Origin: Anaeramoeba ignava
Lineage: Eukaryota; Metamonada; Anaeramoebidae
Direction of reading: 5' to 3'
Length of the DNA: 64,000 nucleotides
NCBI GenBank assembly: GCA_028826165.1
Contig: JAPDFW010000085.1
Location: 1 to 64,000 of the forward strand
Shown here: positions 11,368-22,125 of the stretch, in pieces
Position numbering within the stretch: position 1 is the first letter of the stretch
Layout: each line of letters starts with the position of its first letter
Position numbers and translations under genes: made by a program
Notes under the pieces: model-generated
Databases searched by the model: none
What the model was told of the DNA's origin: nothing
Seen by the model: only the letters and a program-made list of their open reading frames with translations

Positions 11368-13205
11368 TCAATTAATTGAATTTAGATTTAATTGGAAATA
11401 ATCTTTAATATCTTCAAATTCTTCAATTATTTTCAAATTTATTTTATTTTCTTCAATTTTATCATGATAAAGGAAATAAATAAATTGATTTAATGTTTCA
11501 AATGATTTTCTTGAATAATCATGAACTTGATTTAGATTTATCTTCAATATTTAATTGAAACATTCCTTTGAATAATTCACTTCTTAAAAATAATATTAAT
11601 TTATGAACTTTGATTTCTTTTTCATCTTCACAAATTATTGTAAAATCTTTTTTTGAATCATTTTCTTCATATAATTTTGATAAATCTTTTATTATTCCAT
11701 TTCTTTTGGATTTGGATTTAATCCAATTTAAATCAAATCCAATTTCTTTAAAAAATTCTTCATTAATTTTCATTTTCATTTTCAAATTCTTTTTCAATTT
11801 TTTCAAATTTTTCTTTTAATTCTTCAAATATCTTTTTATTTTCTTTAATTTTTTCATAATAAAATGAATGATTAATTCCAAGAAGATCATCATCAGAATA
11901 TCCATATTTTTGATATTCATTATATTTTTTTAAATCTTCTTTATTTTCTTTTTCTTTAAATTTTAATTCTTTTAAAACTTGGAATTTTTGAATTAAATTA
12001 TCAAAATTAGGAAATCCAGTATAAATGAAATTAATTACAATTTCAACAATTTCTTTTGATTTTCTTTTACAATTATTAATAAATTTTTGTAAATTTAATT
12101 GATTATAATCAAATCTTAATAAAAGAATTTGTTTATGAACTTTGAATTTAAATGAATCATTTGTTTCAATTTCAAAATCTGATAAATTATCATTTGAATT
12201 TAATAAATTATTTAGATCTTGATTAATTGAATAAATTTTGGGAAATAAATCAATCATTTCTTTTGTAATTTGTTTATCTGTTAATATTAAAATATCTGCA
12301 TTATTTATCATTAATAATGTGATTAAATCTTTATCATATTTATATATTGAATAAAATAAAGGTATTTTTTGATGAAGATCATTTTCAATTTCAATATTAA
12401 GATCAATATTGCGAATTTTTTGAATAAGTAATTTGATAACTTCACTTATTTTTGGATTTTTAGTTGTTTGAATAATTTCGTTTTCACAAATTAATTGTAA
12501 TAATGTTTTTCCATTATCATCTATTATGTTAACATCAGCTCCGTTTTCAATTAAATATTTTATAGTTTCGGATGATTTTAATTTATTTTGAAATTGAAAA
12601 ACATAATGTAAAGGTGTTTTTCCTGATTCATTTTGGGCATTGACATCTGCTCCATTTGCAACCAAAAGTTTAACAATTTCAAATAAGTTGTTAGTTTTTT
12701 GAAATTGACAAGCTAAGTGTAAAGCAGTGTTATTCAAAATATCTTTGGCATTAAGATCTGCTCCATTTTCAAGTAATATTTGCAATACTTCATATGCATT
12801 TTCTTTTTGATATTCACAAATTAAATGTAAAAAAGAACCATGAAAAGTGCTTGTGGTATTAATTTCAATTCCTTTTTCAATCATCAATTTGACAATTTCT
12901 ATTAAATTTATTTTTTGGGTTTGGAATTGACAAGCATAATGTAAAGGAGTTTCTTTATGATATTTAGTTTTGGCATTGATGTTTGCACCATTTTCAATTA
13001 GATATTTTATAATTTCAAAAGAATTTGGTTTGTTTTGAAATTGACAAGCATAATGCAAAGGAGTTTCTTTTGATTTATTTTTGGCATTGATGTTTGCGCC
13101 ATTGTCAATTAAAATTTTAATTTTTTGGAATGATTTTTTTTTTGGGAATTTACAAACTATATGTAAAGATGTTTGTTTATTTTTATTATTATAGTTTTTT
13201 TTCAT
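11368..13205 (-). pseudogene. ANK-BTB-BTB array gene #5, three 1-bp indels
   Basis: From the ATG at 13205 a 480-codon frame gives about 8 ankyrin repeats, BTB1 (residues about 340-395) and the linker, ending in ENENEN then stop at 11763. The conserved INEEFFKEIG segment follows in another frame, so one base was gained or lost between about 11763 and 11790. A second indel at 11528-11535 (GATTTAGATTTATC against GATTTGATTTATC) breaks BTB2 after the Ile-Glu-Asp-Lys turn. A third at 11369-11375 gives an early stop at 11368, about ten residues before the usual end. The stretch from the last ankyrin repeats to BTB1 (NGADVNIIDDNGKTLLQL onwards) is nearly the same as in #7 and #8, while the N-terminal repeats are not. 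Three separate breaks make a pseudogene more likely than an error. Confidence 0.75.
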
Positions 13206-13324
13206 TTTTGAATCAACTAAGAAATAAAATAAAAAAATGAAAAAGTTTTACTTTTATTTTCTGAAAATTAATTGTTAAAAAAAAAAAAAGAAAAGAAAAC
13301 AATTTAGTCTCATTTCATTTCATT

Positions 13325-15298
13325 TCATTTGATTTCATTTGATTTCATTTCTTTTTTTGGATCATCTTGTTTAAATTTCTGAATTAAATCAAATAAAAAT
13401 AAATCAATAATTGAATTTTGATTTAATTGATAATAATCTTTAACATCTTCAAATTCTTGAATAATTTTCTGATTCATTTTAGATTCTTCAAATTGATCGC
13501 AATAAAAAAAATGAATTAATTGATTTAAAGTGTCAAATGATTTTTTTGTATAATCGTGAACTTGATTAGTTTTGTCTTCCACATTCAAAAACATTCCTTT
13601 GAATAATTCACTTCTTATTATTAAAATCAATTTATGAACCTTAATTTTCTTTTCCACATTATTTTCCACATCTTTTTCTTGGCAAATGATTGTGAAATCT
13701 TTTCTGGATTCATCTTCTTGATAAAGTTTATTGAAATCATTTAACAATCCTTTTCTTTTTGATTTTGATTTAATCCAAGCCGAATTTAATCCAATTTCTT
13801 TGAAAACTTGTTTCATTGATTTTTTGCGGTTGCGCTCGTTTTTATTTTGTTCTTCTTTTTCCTTTTTCAAAATATTAATTAAATCCTTTTTCTCATCCAA
13901 TTTATCCTGAAGAAATTTATCCTTTGCTGAATGAATATCCTCATCGAGTTTGATGAATTTATTTCTGTAATTGATTAAACTTTCGAATCTTTGACTATAA
14001 ACATCAAAATCGGGGAATCCGGTATAAAGGAAATTAATTGCCAACTGAACGGATTCTTTGTGGGTTTTTTTGCAAATATCAACAAAATTTTGTAAAACTG
14101 AGTCGTTATAGTCAAATCTTAACAAAAGAATTTGCTTGTGAAGTTTGAATTTAAATGAATCATTTGCTTCAATTTCAAAGTCTGAAAAATTATCATTCAA
14201 TTTCAAAAATTTGTTCAAGTCGTGATTGAATGAGTAAATTTTGGGGAAGAAATCAATCATTTCTTGAGTAATTTCATAGTCTTCCAAATCCAAAAGATTA
14301 GCGTCATTGAGCATGTAAAATTTGCATTGATTTGGATCATAATTGCGGATTGCATAGTGGAAAGGTGTTTCTTGGAACTTGTTTTTGGCATTGATGTCCG
14401 CACCATTGTCAATGAAATATTTAACAGCCTCAAATAAGTCTTTGTTTTTTCCATGACGTTGATATTTGCTTTGGTATTGGAATAGAAATTGACAAACAAA
14501 ATGCAAAGCTGTTTGATTCAAAGTATTTTTGGCATTGATAAGCGTGCCCTTTTCAATCAAATATTTTATAATCGGAAATGAATTTTCCTCCTGATATTGA
14601 CAAATAAAATGCAAAGGGGTTTGACTTTCAATGTTTTTGGCATTGAAATCAGAACCGCTTTCAATCAAAAATTTGACAACTTCAAAAGTGTTTTTATTTC
14701 GAATTTGACAAGCATAATGCAAAGGTATTTCGTCATAATTGTTTTTGGCATTGATGTCTGCCCCCTTTTCAACTAGCAATTTGATGACACGCATTGCGTC
14801 TGTATTTTTGTGATTATGACAAACTAAATGCAATGGTGTTTGATTCTTTTTGTTTCTGGCATTGACATCTGTTCCCTTTTCAATCAAATAATTCACATAT
14901 TCAATCAAGTAGTGCCTTTGAAATTGACAGGCAACATGCAAAGGGGTTTCGTTGTAGTTATTTTTGGCATTGACATCTGCTCCATTTTCCACAAGAATTT
15001 TCCCAATTTCAAAAGCATTTTGATGCTGTTGGTAAATACAAACCAAATGCAAGGGAGATTGATGTTTGCTGTTTTTGATATTGACATCTGCTCCCTTCAT
15101 AATTAACAAACTGATAATATCAATTGAATCTGAATCACGTTGAAATTGACAAGCTAAATGCAATGGTGTTTGTCTATAGTAGTTTTTGGCATTGATATTT
15201 ATTCTTTTTTCCACTAACGATTTTATAGTTGCATATGGATTTTTTTTTTGATTCAAACAAGCCAAATGTAAAAGTGTTTGGTTTTTATTCCTCTTCAT
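13325..15298 (-). CDS. ANK-BTB-BTB protein, array gene #6, intact and divergent
   Basis: 657 residues, one exon. It has nine ankyrin repeats (residues about 8-340), BTB1 (about 373-430), a long Lys/Glu/Asp linker with coiled-coil character (about 450-510), and BTB2 (about 536-636) with KIKVHKLILIIRSELFKGMF. The C-terminal tail (DDPKKEMKSNEIK) differs from all neighbours. Third codon positions use more C and G than the flanking copies (for example CTGATATTGAC, GCATTGAC, TCGGGGAATCCGG), so this is an older or differently maintained member. It is the most independent intact copy and a good reference for the family. Confidence 0.9.
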   Translation of the reverse strand: MKRNKNQTLLHLACLNQKKNPYATIKSLVEKRININAKNYYRQTPLHLACQFQRDSDSIDIISLLIMKGADVNIKNSKHQSPLHLVCIYQQHQNAFEIGKILVENGADVNAKNNYNETPLHVACQFQRHYLIEYVNYLIEKGTDVNARNKKNQTPLHLVCHNHKNTDAMRVIKLLVEKGADINAKNNYDEIPLHYACQIRNKNTFEVVKFLIESGSDFNAKNIESQTPLHFICQYQEENSFPIIKYLIEKGTLINAKNTLNQTALHFVCQFLFQYQSKYQRHGKNKDLFEAVKYFIDNGADINAKNKFQETPFHYAIRNYDPNQCKFYMLNDANLLDLEDYEITQEMIDFFPKIYSFNHDLNKFLKLNDNFSDFEIEANDSFKFKLHKQILLLRFDYNDSVLQNFVDICKKTHKESVQLAINFLYTGFPDFDVYSQRFESLINYRNKFIKLDEDIHSAKDKFLQDKLDEKKDLINILKKEKEEQNKNERNRKKSMKQVFKEIGLNSAWIKSKSKRKGLLNDFNKLYQEDESRKDFTIICQEKDVENNVEKKIKVHKLILIIRSELFKGMFLNVEDKTNQVHDYTKKSFDTLNQLIHFFYCDQFEESKMNQKIIQEFEDVKDYYQLNQNSIIDLFLFDLIQKFKQDDPKKEMKSNEIK

Positions 15299-15402
15299 CT
15301 TTTTTTTTTTATCTTTTATTTTTTAATTGAAAAAAAAAAATGAAAAAAAAAAATTTTTTTTTTAAATTTTTATTTTTTATTTTTGATTAAAAATTTTTGT
15401 TT

Positions 15403-17809
15403 TTAATTTGATGAAATTAAATCATTTAAAAATAAATCAATAATTGAATTTAGATTTAATTGATAATAATCTTTAATATCTTCAAATTCTTCAATAATTT
15501 TGGAATTAAATTTATTTTCTTCAATTTCATCATGATAAAGAAAATAAATAAATTGATTAATTGTTTCAAATGATTTTTTTGAATAATCATGAACTTGATT
15601 TGATTTATCTTCAACATTTAATTGGAACATTCCTTTGAATAATTCACTTCTTAAAAATAATATTAATTTATGAACTTTAATTTCTTTTTCATCTGAACAA
15701 ATTATTGTAAAATCTTTTTTTGAATCATTTTCTTCATATAATTTTGATAAATCTTTTATTATTCCTTTTCTTTTGGATTTGGATTTAATCCAATTTAAAT
15801 CAAATCCAATTTCTTTAAAAAATTCTTCATTAATTTCATTTTGTTTTGTTTCTTTTGTTTTTAATTCTTCTTCTTTTGTTTTTAATTCTTTTTTAAGTTT
15901 TTTGTTTTCTTCAATTTTTTCACGATAAAATGATGAATCATTTTTAGTATATTTGTTTCCATAATTATAATAGCTATTATAGTAATAATCATCTTCATCT
16001 TCTTCGTATTCATATTCATATTCATAATATTTATTTTCAGCTTGATGAATTTCTTTTTTTGTAAATTTTAATTCTTTTAAATTTTGTGAATTTTTGAATT
16101 AAATTATCAAAATTAGGAAATCCAGTATAAATGAAATTAATTACAATTTCAACAATTTCTTTTGGTTTTCTTTTACAATTATTGATAAATTTTTGTAAAT
16201 TTAATTGATTATAATCAAATCTTAATAAAAGAATTTGTTTATGTACTTTGAATTTAAATGAATCATTTGTTTCAATTTCAAAATCTGATAAATTATCATT
16301 TGAATTTAATAAATTATTCAAATCTTGGTTAATTGAATAAATTTTGGGAAATAAATCAATCATTTCTTTTGTAATTTGTTTATCTGTTAATTTGGAAATA
16401 TCTGCATTATTTATCATTAATAATGTGATTAAATCTTGATCATATTTATATATTGGATAAAATAAAGGTATTTTTTGATGAAGATCATTTTCAATTTCAA
16501 TATTAAGATCAATATTATGAATTTTTTGAATAAGTAATTTGATAACTTCACTTATTTTTGGATTTTTAGTTTTATGAATGATTTCTTTTTCACAAATTAA
16601 TTGTAATAATGTTTTTCCATTATCATCTATTATGTTAACATCAGCTCCGTTTTCAATTAAATGTTTTATAGTTTTAAATACTTCTTCTTCTATTTCAGTT
16701 TTGCTGTTTTTAAAAGTAAATAGATAGTTATTTAAAAAACATTTGAAAGCATAATTTAAAGGTGTTCTATCTTTTTGATCTTTAGCATTAACATCTGCTC
16801 CATTTGCAATTAAAAATTTAACAACTTCAAAATTATTTTGTTGTTCAAATTTACAAGCGTAATGTAAAGGTATTTTTTCTTTTTCATTTCGAGAATTAAC
16901 ATCTGCTCCATTTGAAATTAAAAGTTTAATAATTTCTAATGGATCTCGGTTTCTTGATTGGAAAATTAAATGTAATGGTGTTTCTTTTCTAAAATTAGTT
17001 TTGAGATTGATACTTGATTTTGCACCATTTTCAAGTAAATATTTGATAATTTCAAGTGATTGATCTGCTTGATTTTCACAAGCTAAATGTAATGGTGTTT
17101 CATTTCCAATATCTATAGAATTAATATTTATTCCTTTTGAAATTAGAAATTTAATAACTTCAATTGATTTTTTAATTGGAAATCGACAGATATAATGTAA
17201 AGGAGTTTTTTTATAAGAATCTTTTTTAGTAATATCAAGTCCTTTTGAAATTAAAAAATTCATAATTTCAATTGCATATTCTTTTTGATATTCAAAAGCA
17301 TGAGATAATGATGGTCTGTCTGATTTTTTTGGATTAAGTGAAATTCCATTTTCAATTAATAAATTCATTGCTTCAAATAAAATATCTTTTTCTTTTTGAT
17401 ATTTTAAAAGTAATTCTAATGGTTTTTCGTCTGGATAGTATCTTTCTTTAAAATTTGCTCCGTTTGAAAATAAAATCTTCATAATTTCAATTAAGTTTTT
17501 CTTTTGTTGATATTGACAAGTAAAATCTAATGGTGATTTTCCTCTTTTGTTTCTGGCATTAACATCTGCACCTTTTGAAATTAAATATTTGACAATTTCT
17601 ATTACATTGTCTTTTTTTTGTTTTTGACAAACTAAATGCAAAGGTGTTTGTTTATAATCGCTTTTTATATTAACATCTTCTCCATTTTCAATTAAATTTT
17701 TAATTCTTTCAAATGCATTTTGTGCTTGAGATTGACATGCTTTATGTAATTCAATTTCTTTTTGGCTTTTTCTTTTTGGTTTTTTCTTATTTCTTTTTGT
17801 TTTTTTCAT
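15403..17809 (-). CDS. ANK-BTB-BTB protein, array gene #7, 1-bp frameshift between BTB1 and BTB2
   Basis: The ATG at 17809 starts 590 codons: about 12 ankyrin repeats, BTB1 (residues about 506-567), then an out-of-frame tail and a stop at 16037. Near 16087 this copy reads TTTTGTGAATTTTTG, whereas the homologous segment in #12 reads TTTTGGAATTTTTG; the extra T shifts the frame. Past this point the other frame is open all the way to 15403. It encodes a Tyr/Asp/Glu-rich linker (about 15950-16030), INEEFFKEIG and a full BTB2 ending LFLNDLISSN. Over the ankyrin part it is nearly identical to #8, so this is a young duplicate pair with one broken partner (or one base error). Confidence 0.8.
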
Positions 17810-17869
17810 TTAAAAAAAAAATGAAAAAAATGAAAATGAAAAATTATTTTTGATTAAAAAGTTTTGTTT
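17810..17869 (-). promoter_or_regulatory. compact spacer, type II (between #7 and #8)
   Basis: This 60-bp spacer and the one at 22059-22125 are almost identical (AATGAAAATGAAAAATTATT on the plus strand). The similarity runs on without a break into the 3' ends of #8 and #10, so spacer and 3' end were copied as one block. The spacers at 11255-11367, 13206-13324, 15299-15402 and 20072-20183 are longer and show only poly-A/poly-T with ATGAAAAA motifs. Confidence 0.4.
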
Positions 17870-20071
17870 TTAATTTGATGAAATTAAATCATTTAAAATT
17901 AAATCAATAATTGAATTTAGATTTAATTGGAAATAATCTTTAATATCTTCAAATTCTTCAATAATTTTAGAATTAAATTTATTTTCTTCAATTTTATCAT
18001 GATAAAGAAAATAAATAAATTGATTAATTGTTTCAAATGATTTTCTTGAATAATCATGAACTTCATTTGATGTATCTCGAATATTTAATTGAAACATTCC
18101 TTTGAATAATTCACTTCTTAAAAATAATATTAATTTATGAACTTTAATTTCTTTTCCATTTTCACAAATTATTGTAAAATCTTTTTTTGAATCATTTTCT
18201 TCATATAATTTTGATAAATCTTTTATTATTCCTTTTCTTTTGGATTTGGATTTAATCCAATTTAAATCAAATCCAATTTCTTTAAAAAATTCTTCATTAA
18301 TTTCATTTTGTTTTGTTTCTTTTGTTTTTAATTCTTCTTCTTCTTCTTCTAATAAATTCTTTAAAATTTGTAATCTTTGAATTAAATTATCAAAATTAGG
18401 AAATCCAGTATAAATGAAATTAATTGCAATTTCAACAATTTCTTTTGGTTTTCTTTTACAATTATTAATAAATTTTTGTAAATTTAATTGATTATAATCA
18501 AATCTTAATAAAAGAATTTGTTTATGAACTTTGAATTTAAATGAATCATTTGTTTCAATTTCAAAATCTGATAAATTATCATTTGAATTTAATAAATTAT
18601 TTAAATCTTGATTAATTGAATAAATTTTGGGAAATAAATCAATAATTTCTTTTGTGATTTGTTTATCTGTTAATTTGGAAATATCTGCATTATTTATCAT
18701 TAATAATGTGATTAAATCTTGATCATATTTATATATTGGATAAAATAAAGGTATTTTTCCATAAAGATCATTTTCAATTTCAATATTAAGATCAATATTA
18801 TGAATTTTTTGAATAAGTAGTTTGATAACTTCACTTATTTTTGGATTTTTAGTTTTATGAATGATTTCTTTTTCACAAATTAATTGTAATAATGTTTTTC
18901 CATTATCATCTATTATGTTAACATCAGCTCCGTTTTCAATTAAATGTTTTATAGTTTTAAATACTTCTTCTTCTATTTCAGTTTTGCTGTTTTTAAAAGT
19001 AAGTAGATAGTTATTTAAAAAACATTTGAAAGCATAATTTAAAGGTGTTCTATTTTTTTGATCTTTAGCATTAGCATCTGCTCCATTTGCAATTAAAAAT
19101 TTAACAACTCCAAAACTATTTTGTTGTTCAAATTTGCAGGCGAAATGTAAAGGTGTTTTTCGTCTTTCATTTTGAGAATTAACATCTGCTCCATTTGAAA
19201 TTAAAAGTTTAATAATTTCTAATGGATCTCGGTTTCTTGATTGGAAAATTAAATGTAATGGTGTTTCTTTTCTAAAATTAGTTTTGAGATTGATACTTGA
19301 TTTTGCACCATTTTCAAGTAAATATTTGATAATTTTAAGTGATTGATCTGTTTGATTTTCAAAAGCTAAATGTAATGGTGTTACATTTCCAATATCTATA
19401 GAATTAATATTTATTCCTTTTGAAATTAGAAATTTGATAACTTTAATTGATTTTTTAATTGGAAATTGACAGATATAATGTAAAGGAGTTTGTTTAAAAG
19501 AATCTTTTTTAGTAATATCAAGTCCTTTTGAAATTAAAAAATTCATAATTTCAATTGCATATTCTTTTTGATATTCAAAAGCATGAGATAATGATGGTCT
19601 GTCTGATTTTTCTGGATTAAGTGAAATTCCATTTTCAATTAATAAATTCATTGCTTCAAATAAAATATCTTTTTCTTTTTGATATTTTAAAAGTAATTCT
19701 AATGGTGTTTCGTCTAAATAGTATCCTTCTTTAAAATTTGCTCCGTTTGAAAATAAAATCTTCATAATTTCAATTAAGTTTTTCTTTTTTTGATATTGAC
19801 AAGTAAAATCTAATGGTGATTTTCCTCTTTTGTTTCTGGCATTAACATCTGCACCTTTTGAAATTAAATATTTGACAATTTCTATTACATTGTCTTTTTT
19901 TTGTTTTTGACAAACTAAATGTAAAGGTGTTTGTTTATAATCACTTTTTATATTAACATCTTCTCCATTTTCAATTAAATTTTTAATTCTTTCAAATGCA
20001 TTTTGTGCTTGAGATTGACATGCTTTATGTAATTCAATTTCTTTTTTCTTATTTTTATTTGTTTTTTTCAT
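17870..20071 (-). CDS. ANK-BTB-BTB protein, array gene #8, intact
   Basis: 733 residues in one exon. The start is a basic MKKTNKNKKKEIELHKAC segment; #7 has the same start with a few more basic residues. About 12 ankyrin repeats are less regular than elsewhere: repeats 4-6 have PLELLLKYQ and SLSHAFEYQ in place of the usual TPLHYACQ. One repeat is enlarged by an insert with FKNSKTEIEEEVFK. BTB1 is near 500-560 and BTB2 near 630-727, with KEIKVHKLILFLRSELFKGMF and SNEVHDYSRKS. It ends LILNDLISSN. Confidence 0.9.
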   Translation of the reverse strand: MKKTNKNKKKEIELHKACQSQAQNAFERIKNLIENGEDVNIKSDYKQTPLHLVCQKQKKDNVIEIVKYLISKGADVNARNKRGKSPLDFTCQYQKKKNLIEIMKILFSNGANFKEGYYLDETPLELLLKYQKEKDILFEAMNLLIENGISLNPEKSDRPSLSHAFEYQKEYAIEIMNFLISKGLDITKKDSFKQTPLHYICQFPIKKSIKVIKFLISKGININSIDIGNVTPLHLAFENQTDQSLKIIKYLLENGAKSSINLKTNFRKETPLHLIFQSRNRDPLEIIKLLISNGADVNSQNERRKTPLHFACKFEQQNSFGVVKFLIANGADANAKDQKNRTPLNYAFKCFLNNYLLTFKNSKTEIEEEVFKTIKHLIENGADVNIIDDNGKTLLQLICEKEIIHKTKNPKISEVIKLLIQKIHNIDLNIEIENDLYGKIPLFYPIYKYDQDLITLLMINNADISKLTDKQITKEIIDLFPKIYSINQDLNNLLNSNDNLSDFEIETNDSFKFKVHKQILLLRFDYNQLNLQKFINNCKRKPKEIVEIAINFIYTGFPNFDNLIQRLQILKNLLEEEEEELKTKETKQNEINEEFFKEIGFDLNWIKSKSKRKGIIKDLSKLYEENDSKKDFTIICENGKEIKVHKLILFLRSELFKGMFQLNIRDTSNEVHDYSRKSFETINQFIYFLYHDKIEENKFNSKIIEEFEDIKDYFQLNLNSIIDLILNDLISSN

Positions 20072-20183
20072 TTAAAAAATAAAATAAAAAAATGAAAAAA
20101 AAATATTTTTATTCAATTTATATTATTAAAAATTACTAATAGAAAGAAAAAAAAAAGTATTAATTTAAATTTTAATTTTGTTT

Positions 20184-22058
20184 TTAATTTGATGAAATTA
20201 ATTCAAATAAAATTAAATCTATAATTGAATTTTGATTTAATTGATAATAATCTTTAATATCTTCAAGTTCTTCAATAATTTTTGGATTAATTTTGTTTTC
20301 TTCAAATCCATCATGATAAAGAAAATAAATAAATTGATTTAAAGTTTCAAATGATTTTCTTGAATAATCCTGAACTTCATTTGATGTATCTCGAATATTT
20401 AATTGAAACATTCCTTTGAATAATTCACTTCTTAAAAATAATATTAATTTATGAATTTTGATTTCTTTTCCATTTTCACAAATTATTGTAAAATCTTTTT
20501 TTGAATCATTTTCTTTATATAATTTTGATAAATCTTTTATTATTCCTTTTCTTTTGGATTTTGATTTAATCCAATTTGAATTTAATCCAATTTCTTTAAA
20601 AAATTCTTCATTAATTTCATTTTGTTTTTTGGATTTTTTTTCAAAAATTTCTTTTTTTGATTTATCTATTGTAAATAATTCTGTCATTAATTCAGCAACA
20701 GAAATTTTTTGTGTTTCAAAACTACTTTTAATTTGTTCAAATTGATTTTTGTATTCAATTAAATTTTGGAATCTTTGAATAAAATTATCAAAATTAGGAA
20801 ATCCAGTATAAATGAAATTAATTACAATTTCAACAACTTTTTTGGATTTATTTTTACAATTGTTAATAAATTTTTGAATATTTATTTCATTATGATCAAA
20901 TCTTAATAAAAGAATTTGTTTATGAACTTTGAATTTAAATGGATCATTTGTTTCAATTTCAAAATCTGGAAAATTATCATTTGAATTTAATAAATTATTT
21001 AAATCTTGATTAATTGAATAAATTTTGGGAAATAAATCAACAATTTCTTTTGTGATTTCTGACTCTTTTAATTCAAAAACATTTGCGTCATTCATGATTA
21101 ATAATGCAATTGAATGTATGTTATTTTCACATATCGAATAATCCAAAGGAGTTTGATTAATGCTATCTTTGGAATCAATGTCAGCATCTTTTTCAAGAAG
21201 AAATTTGACAATTTGGAAAGAGTTTTTATCATCATTTTGAAATTGACAAGCCAAATGCAAAGCTGTTTGGTTTCTATTGTTTTTGGCATTTACATCTGCG
21301 CCTTTTTCAATCAAATATTTTACAATTGTGAATGAATTTGTATTTTGGCATTGAGAAGCTAGATGTAAAGGTGTTTGATTATAAATAGTTTTGGCATTGA
21401 TATCTGCACCGTTTTCAAGTAAATATTTGACAACTTCAAATGATTTTTCATATTGAGAATGACAAGCAAAATGTAAGGGAGTTTGATTGTATTGTGTTTT
21501 AGCATTGATATTTGCACCATTTTCAAGTAAATATTTAATAATTTCAAGTGAATGTTTGTTTTGAAATTGACAGGCAAGATGTAAAGGAGTTTGATTATAT
21601 CTATTTGTGGCATTGACACTCGAATCATTTTCAATTAAATATTTGACAACATCAAATGAGCTTTTATTGTGTTGATATTGACAAGCTAAATGTAAAGTTA
21701 TTTCATTTTCAAAATTTTGTGCATTTACATCTGCTCCTTTTTTCACTAAATATTTGATAATTCGAAATGAATTTTCTTTATTGTTTTGAAATTGACAAGC
21801 TAAATGCAATGGTGTTTGATTCAAATCATTTTTGGCATTGATATCTGCACCTTTTGAAATTAATAATTTTATAAGTTCAATTACTTTTGGTTTTTTCTGA
21901 CTTTGACAAACAATATGTAAAGCTGTTTGGTTCTTTTTATTTTTGACATTAACATCTGAACCATTTTCAATAAAAAATTTTATAATTTCAAATGAATTTT
22001 TATTTTGATTTCGACAAGCAATTTGTAATAAAGTTTCTTTTTGTTTTTTTTTATCCAT
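20184..22058 (-). CDS. ANK-BTB-BTB protein, array gene #9, intact
   Basis: 624 residues. Nine regular ankyrin repeats (NQTPLHLACQFQ type) fill residues 8-320. BTB1 is near 363-423. A linker with FEQIKSSFETQKI and EIFEKKSKKQ lies between, and BTB2 is near 523-620. BTB2 carries the same IRDTSNEV segment as #8, which suggests exchange of the 3' end between neighbours, since the ankyrin parts of the two genes are unlike. Its repeats are the closest to the general ankyrin consensus in the array. Confidence 0.9.
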   Translation of the reverse strand: MDKKKQKETLLQIACRNQNKNSFEIIKFFIENGSDVNVKNKKNQTALHIVCQSQKKPKVIELIKLLISKGADINAKNDLNQTPLHLACQFQNNKENSFRIIKYLVKKGADVNAQNFENEITLHLACQYQHNKSSFDVVKYLIENDSSVNATNRYNQTPLHLACQFQNKHSLEIIKYLLENGANINAKTQYNQTPLHFACHSQYEKSFEVVKYLLENGADINAKTIYNQTPLHLASQCQNTNSFTIVKYLIEKGADVNAKNNRNQTALHLACQFQNDDKNSFQIVKFLLEKDADIDSKDSINQTPLDYSICENNIHSIALLIMNDANVFELKESEITKEIVDLFPKIYSINQDLNNLLNSNDNFPDFEIETNDPFKFKVHKQILLLRFDHNEINIQKFINNCKNKSKKVVEIVINFIYTGFPNFDNFIQRFQNLIEYKNQFEQIKSSFETQKISVAELMTELFTIDKSKKEIFEKKSKKQNEINEEFFKEIGLNSNWIKSKSKRKGIIKDLSKLYKENDSKKDFTIICENGKEIKIHKLILFLRSELFKGMFQLNIRDTSNEVQDYSRKSFETLNQFIYFLYHDGFEENKINPKIIEELEDIKDYYQLNQNSIIDLILFELISSN

Positions 22059-22125
22059 TTATTAATTAAAAAAAAAATGAAAAAAATGAAAATGAAAAAT
22101 TATTTTTGATTAAAAATTTTTGTTT

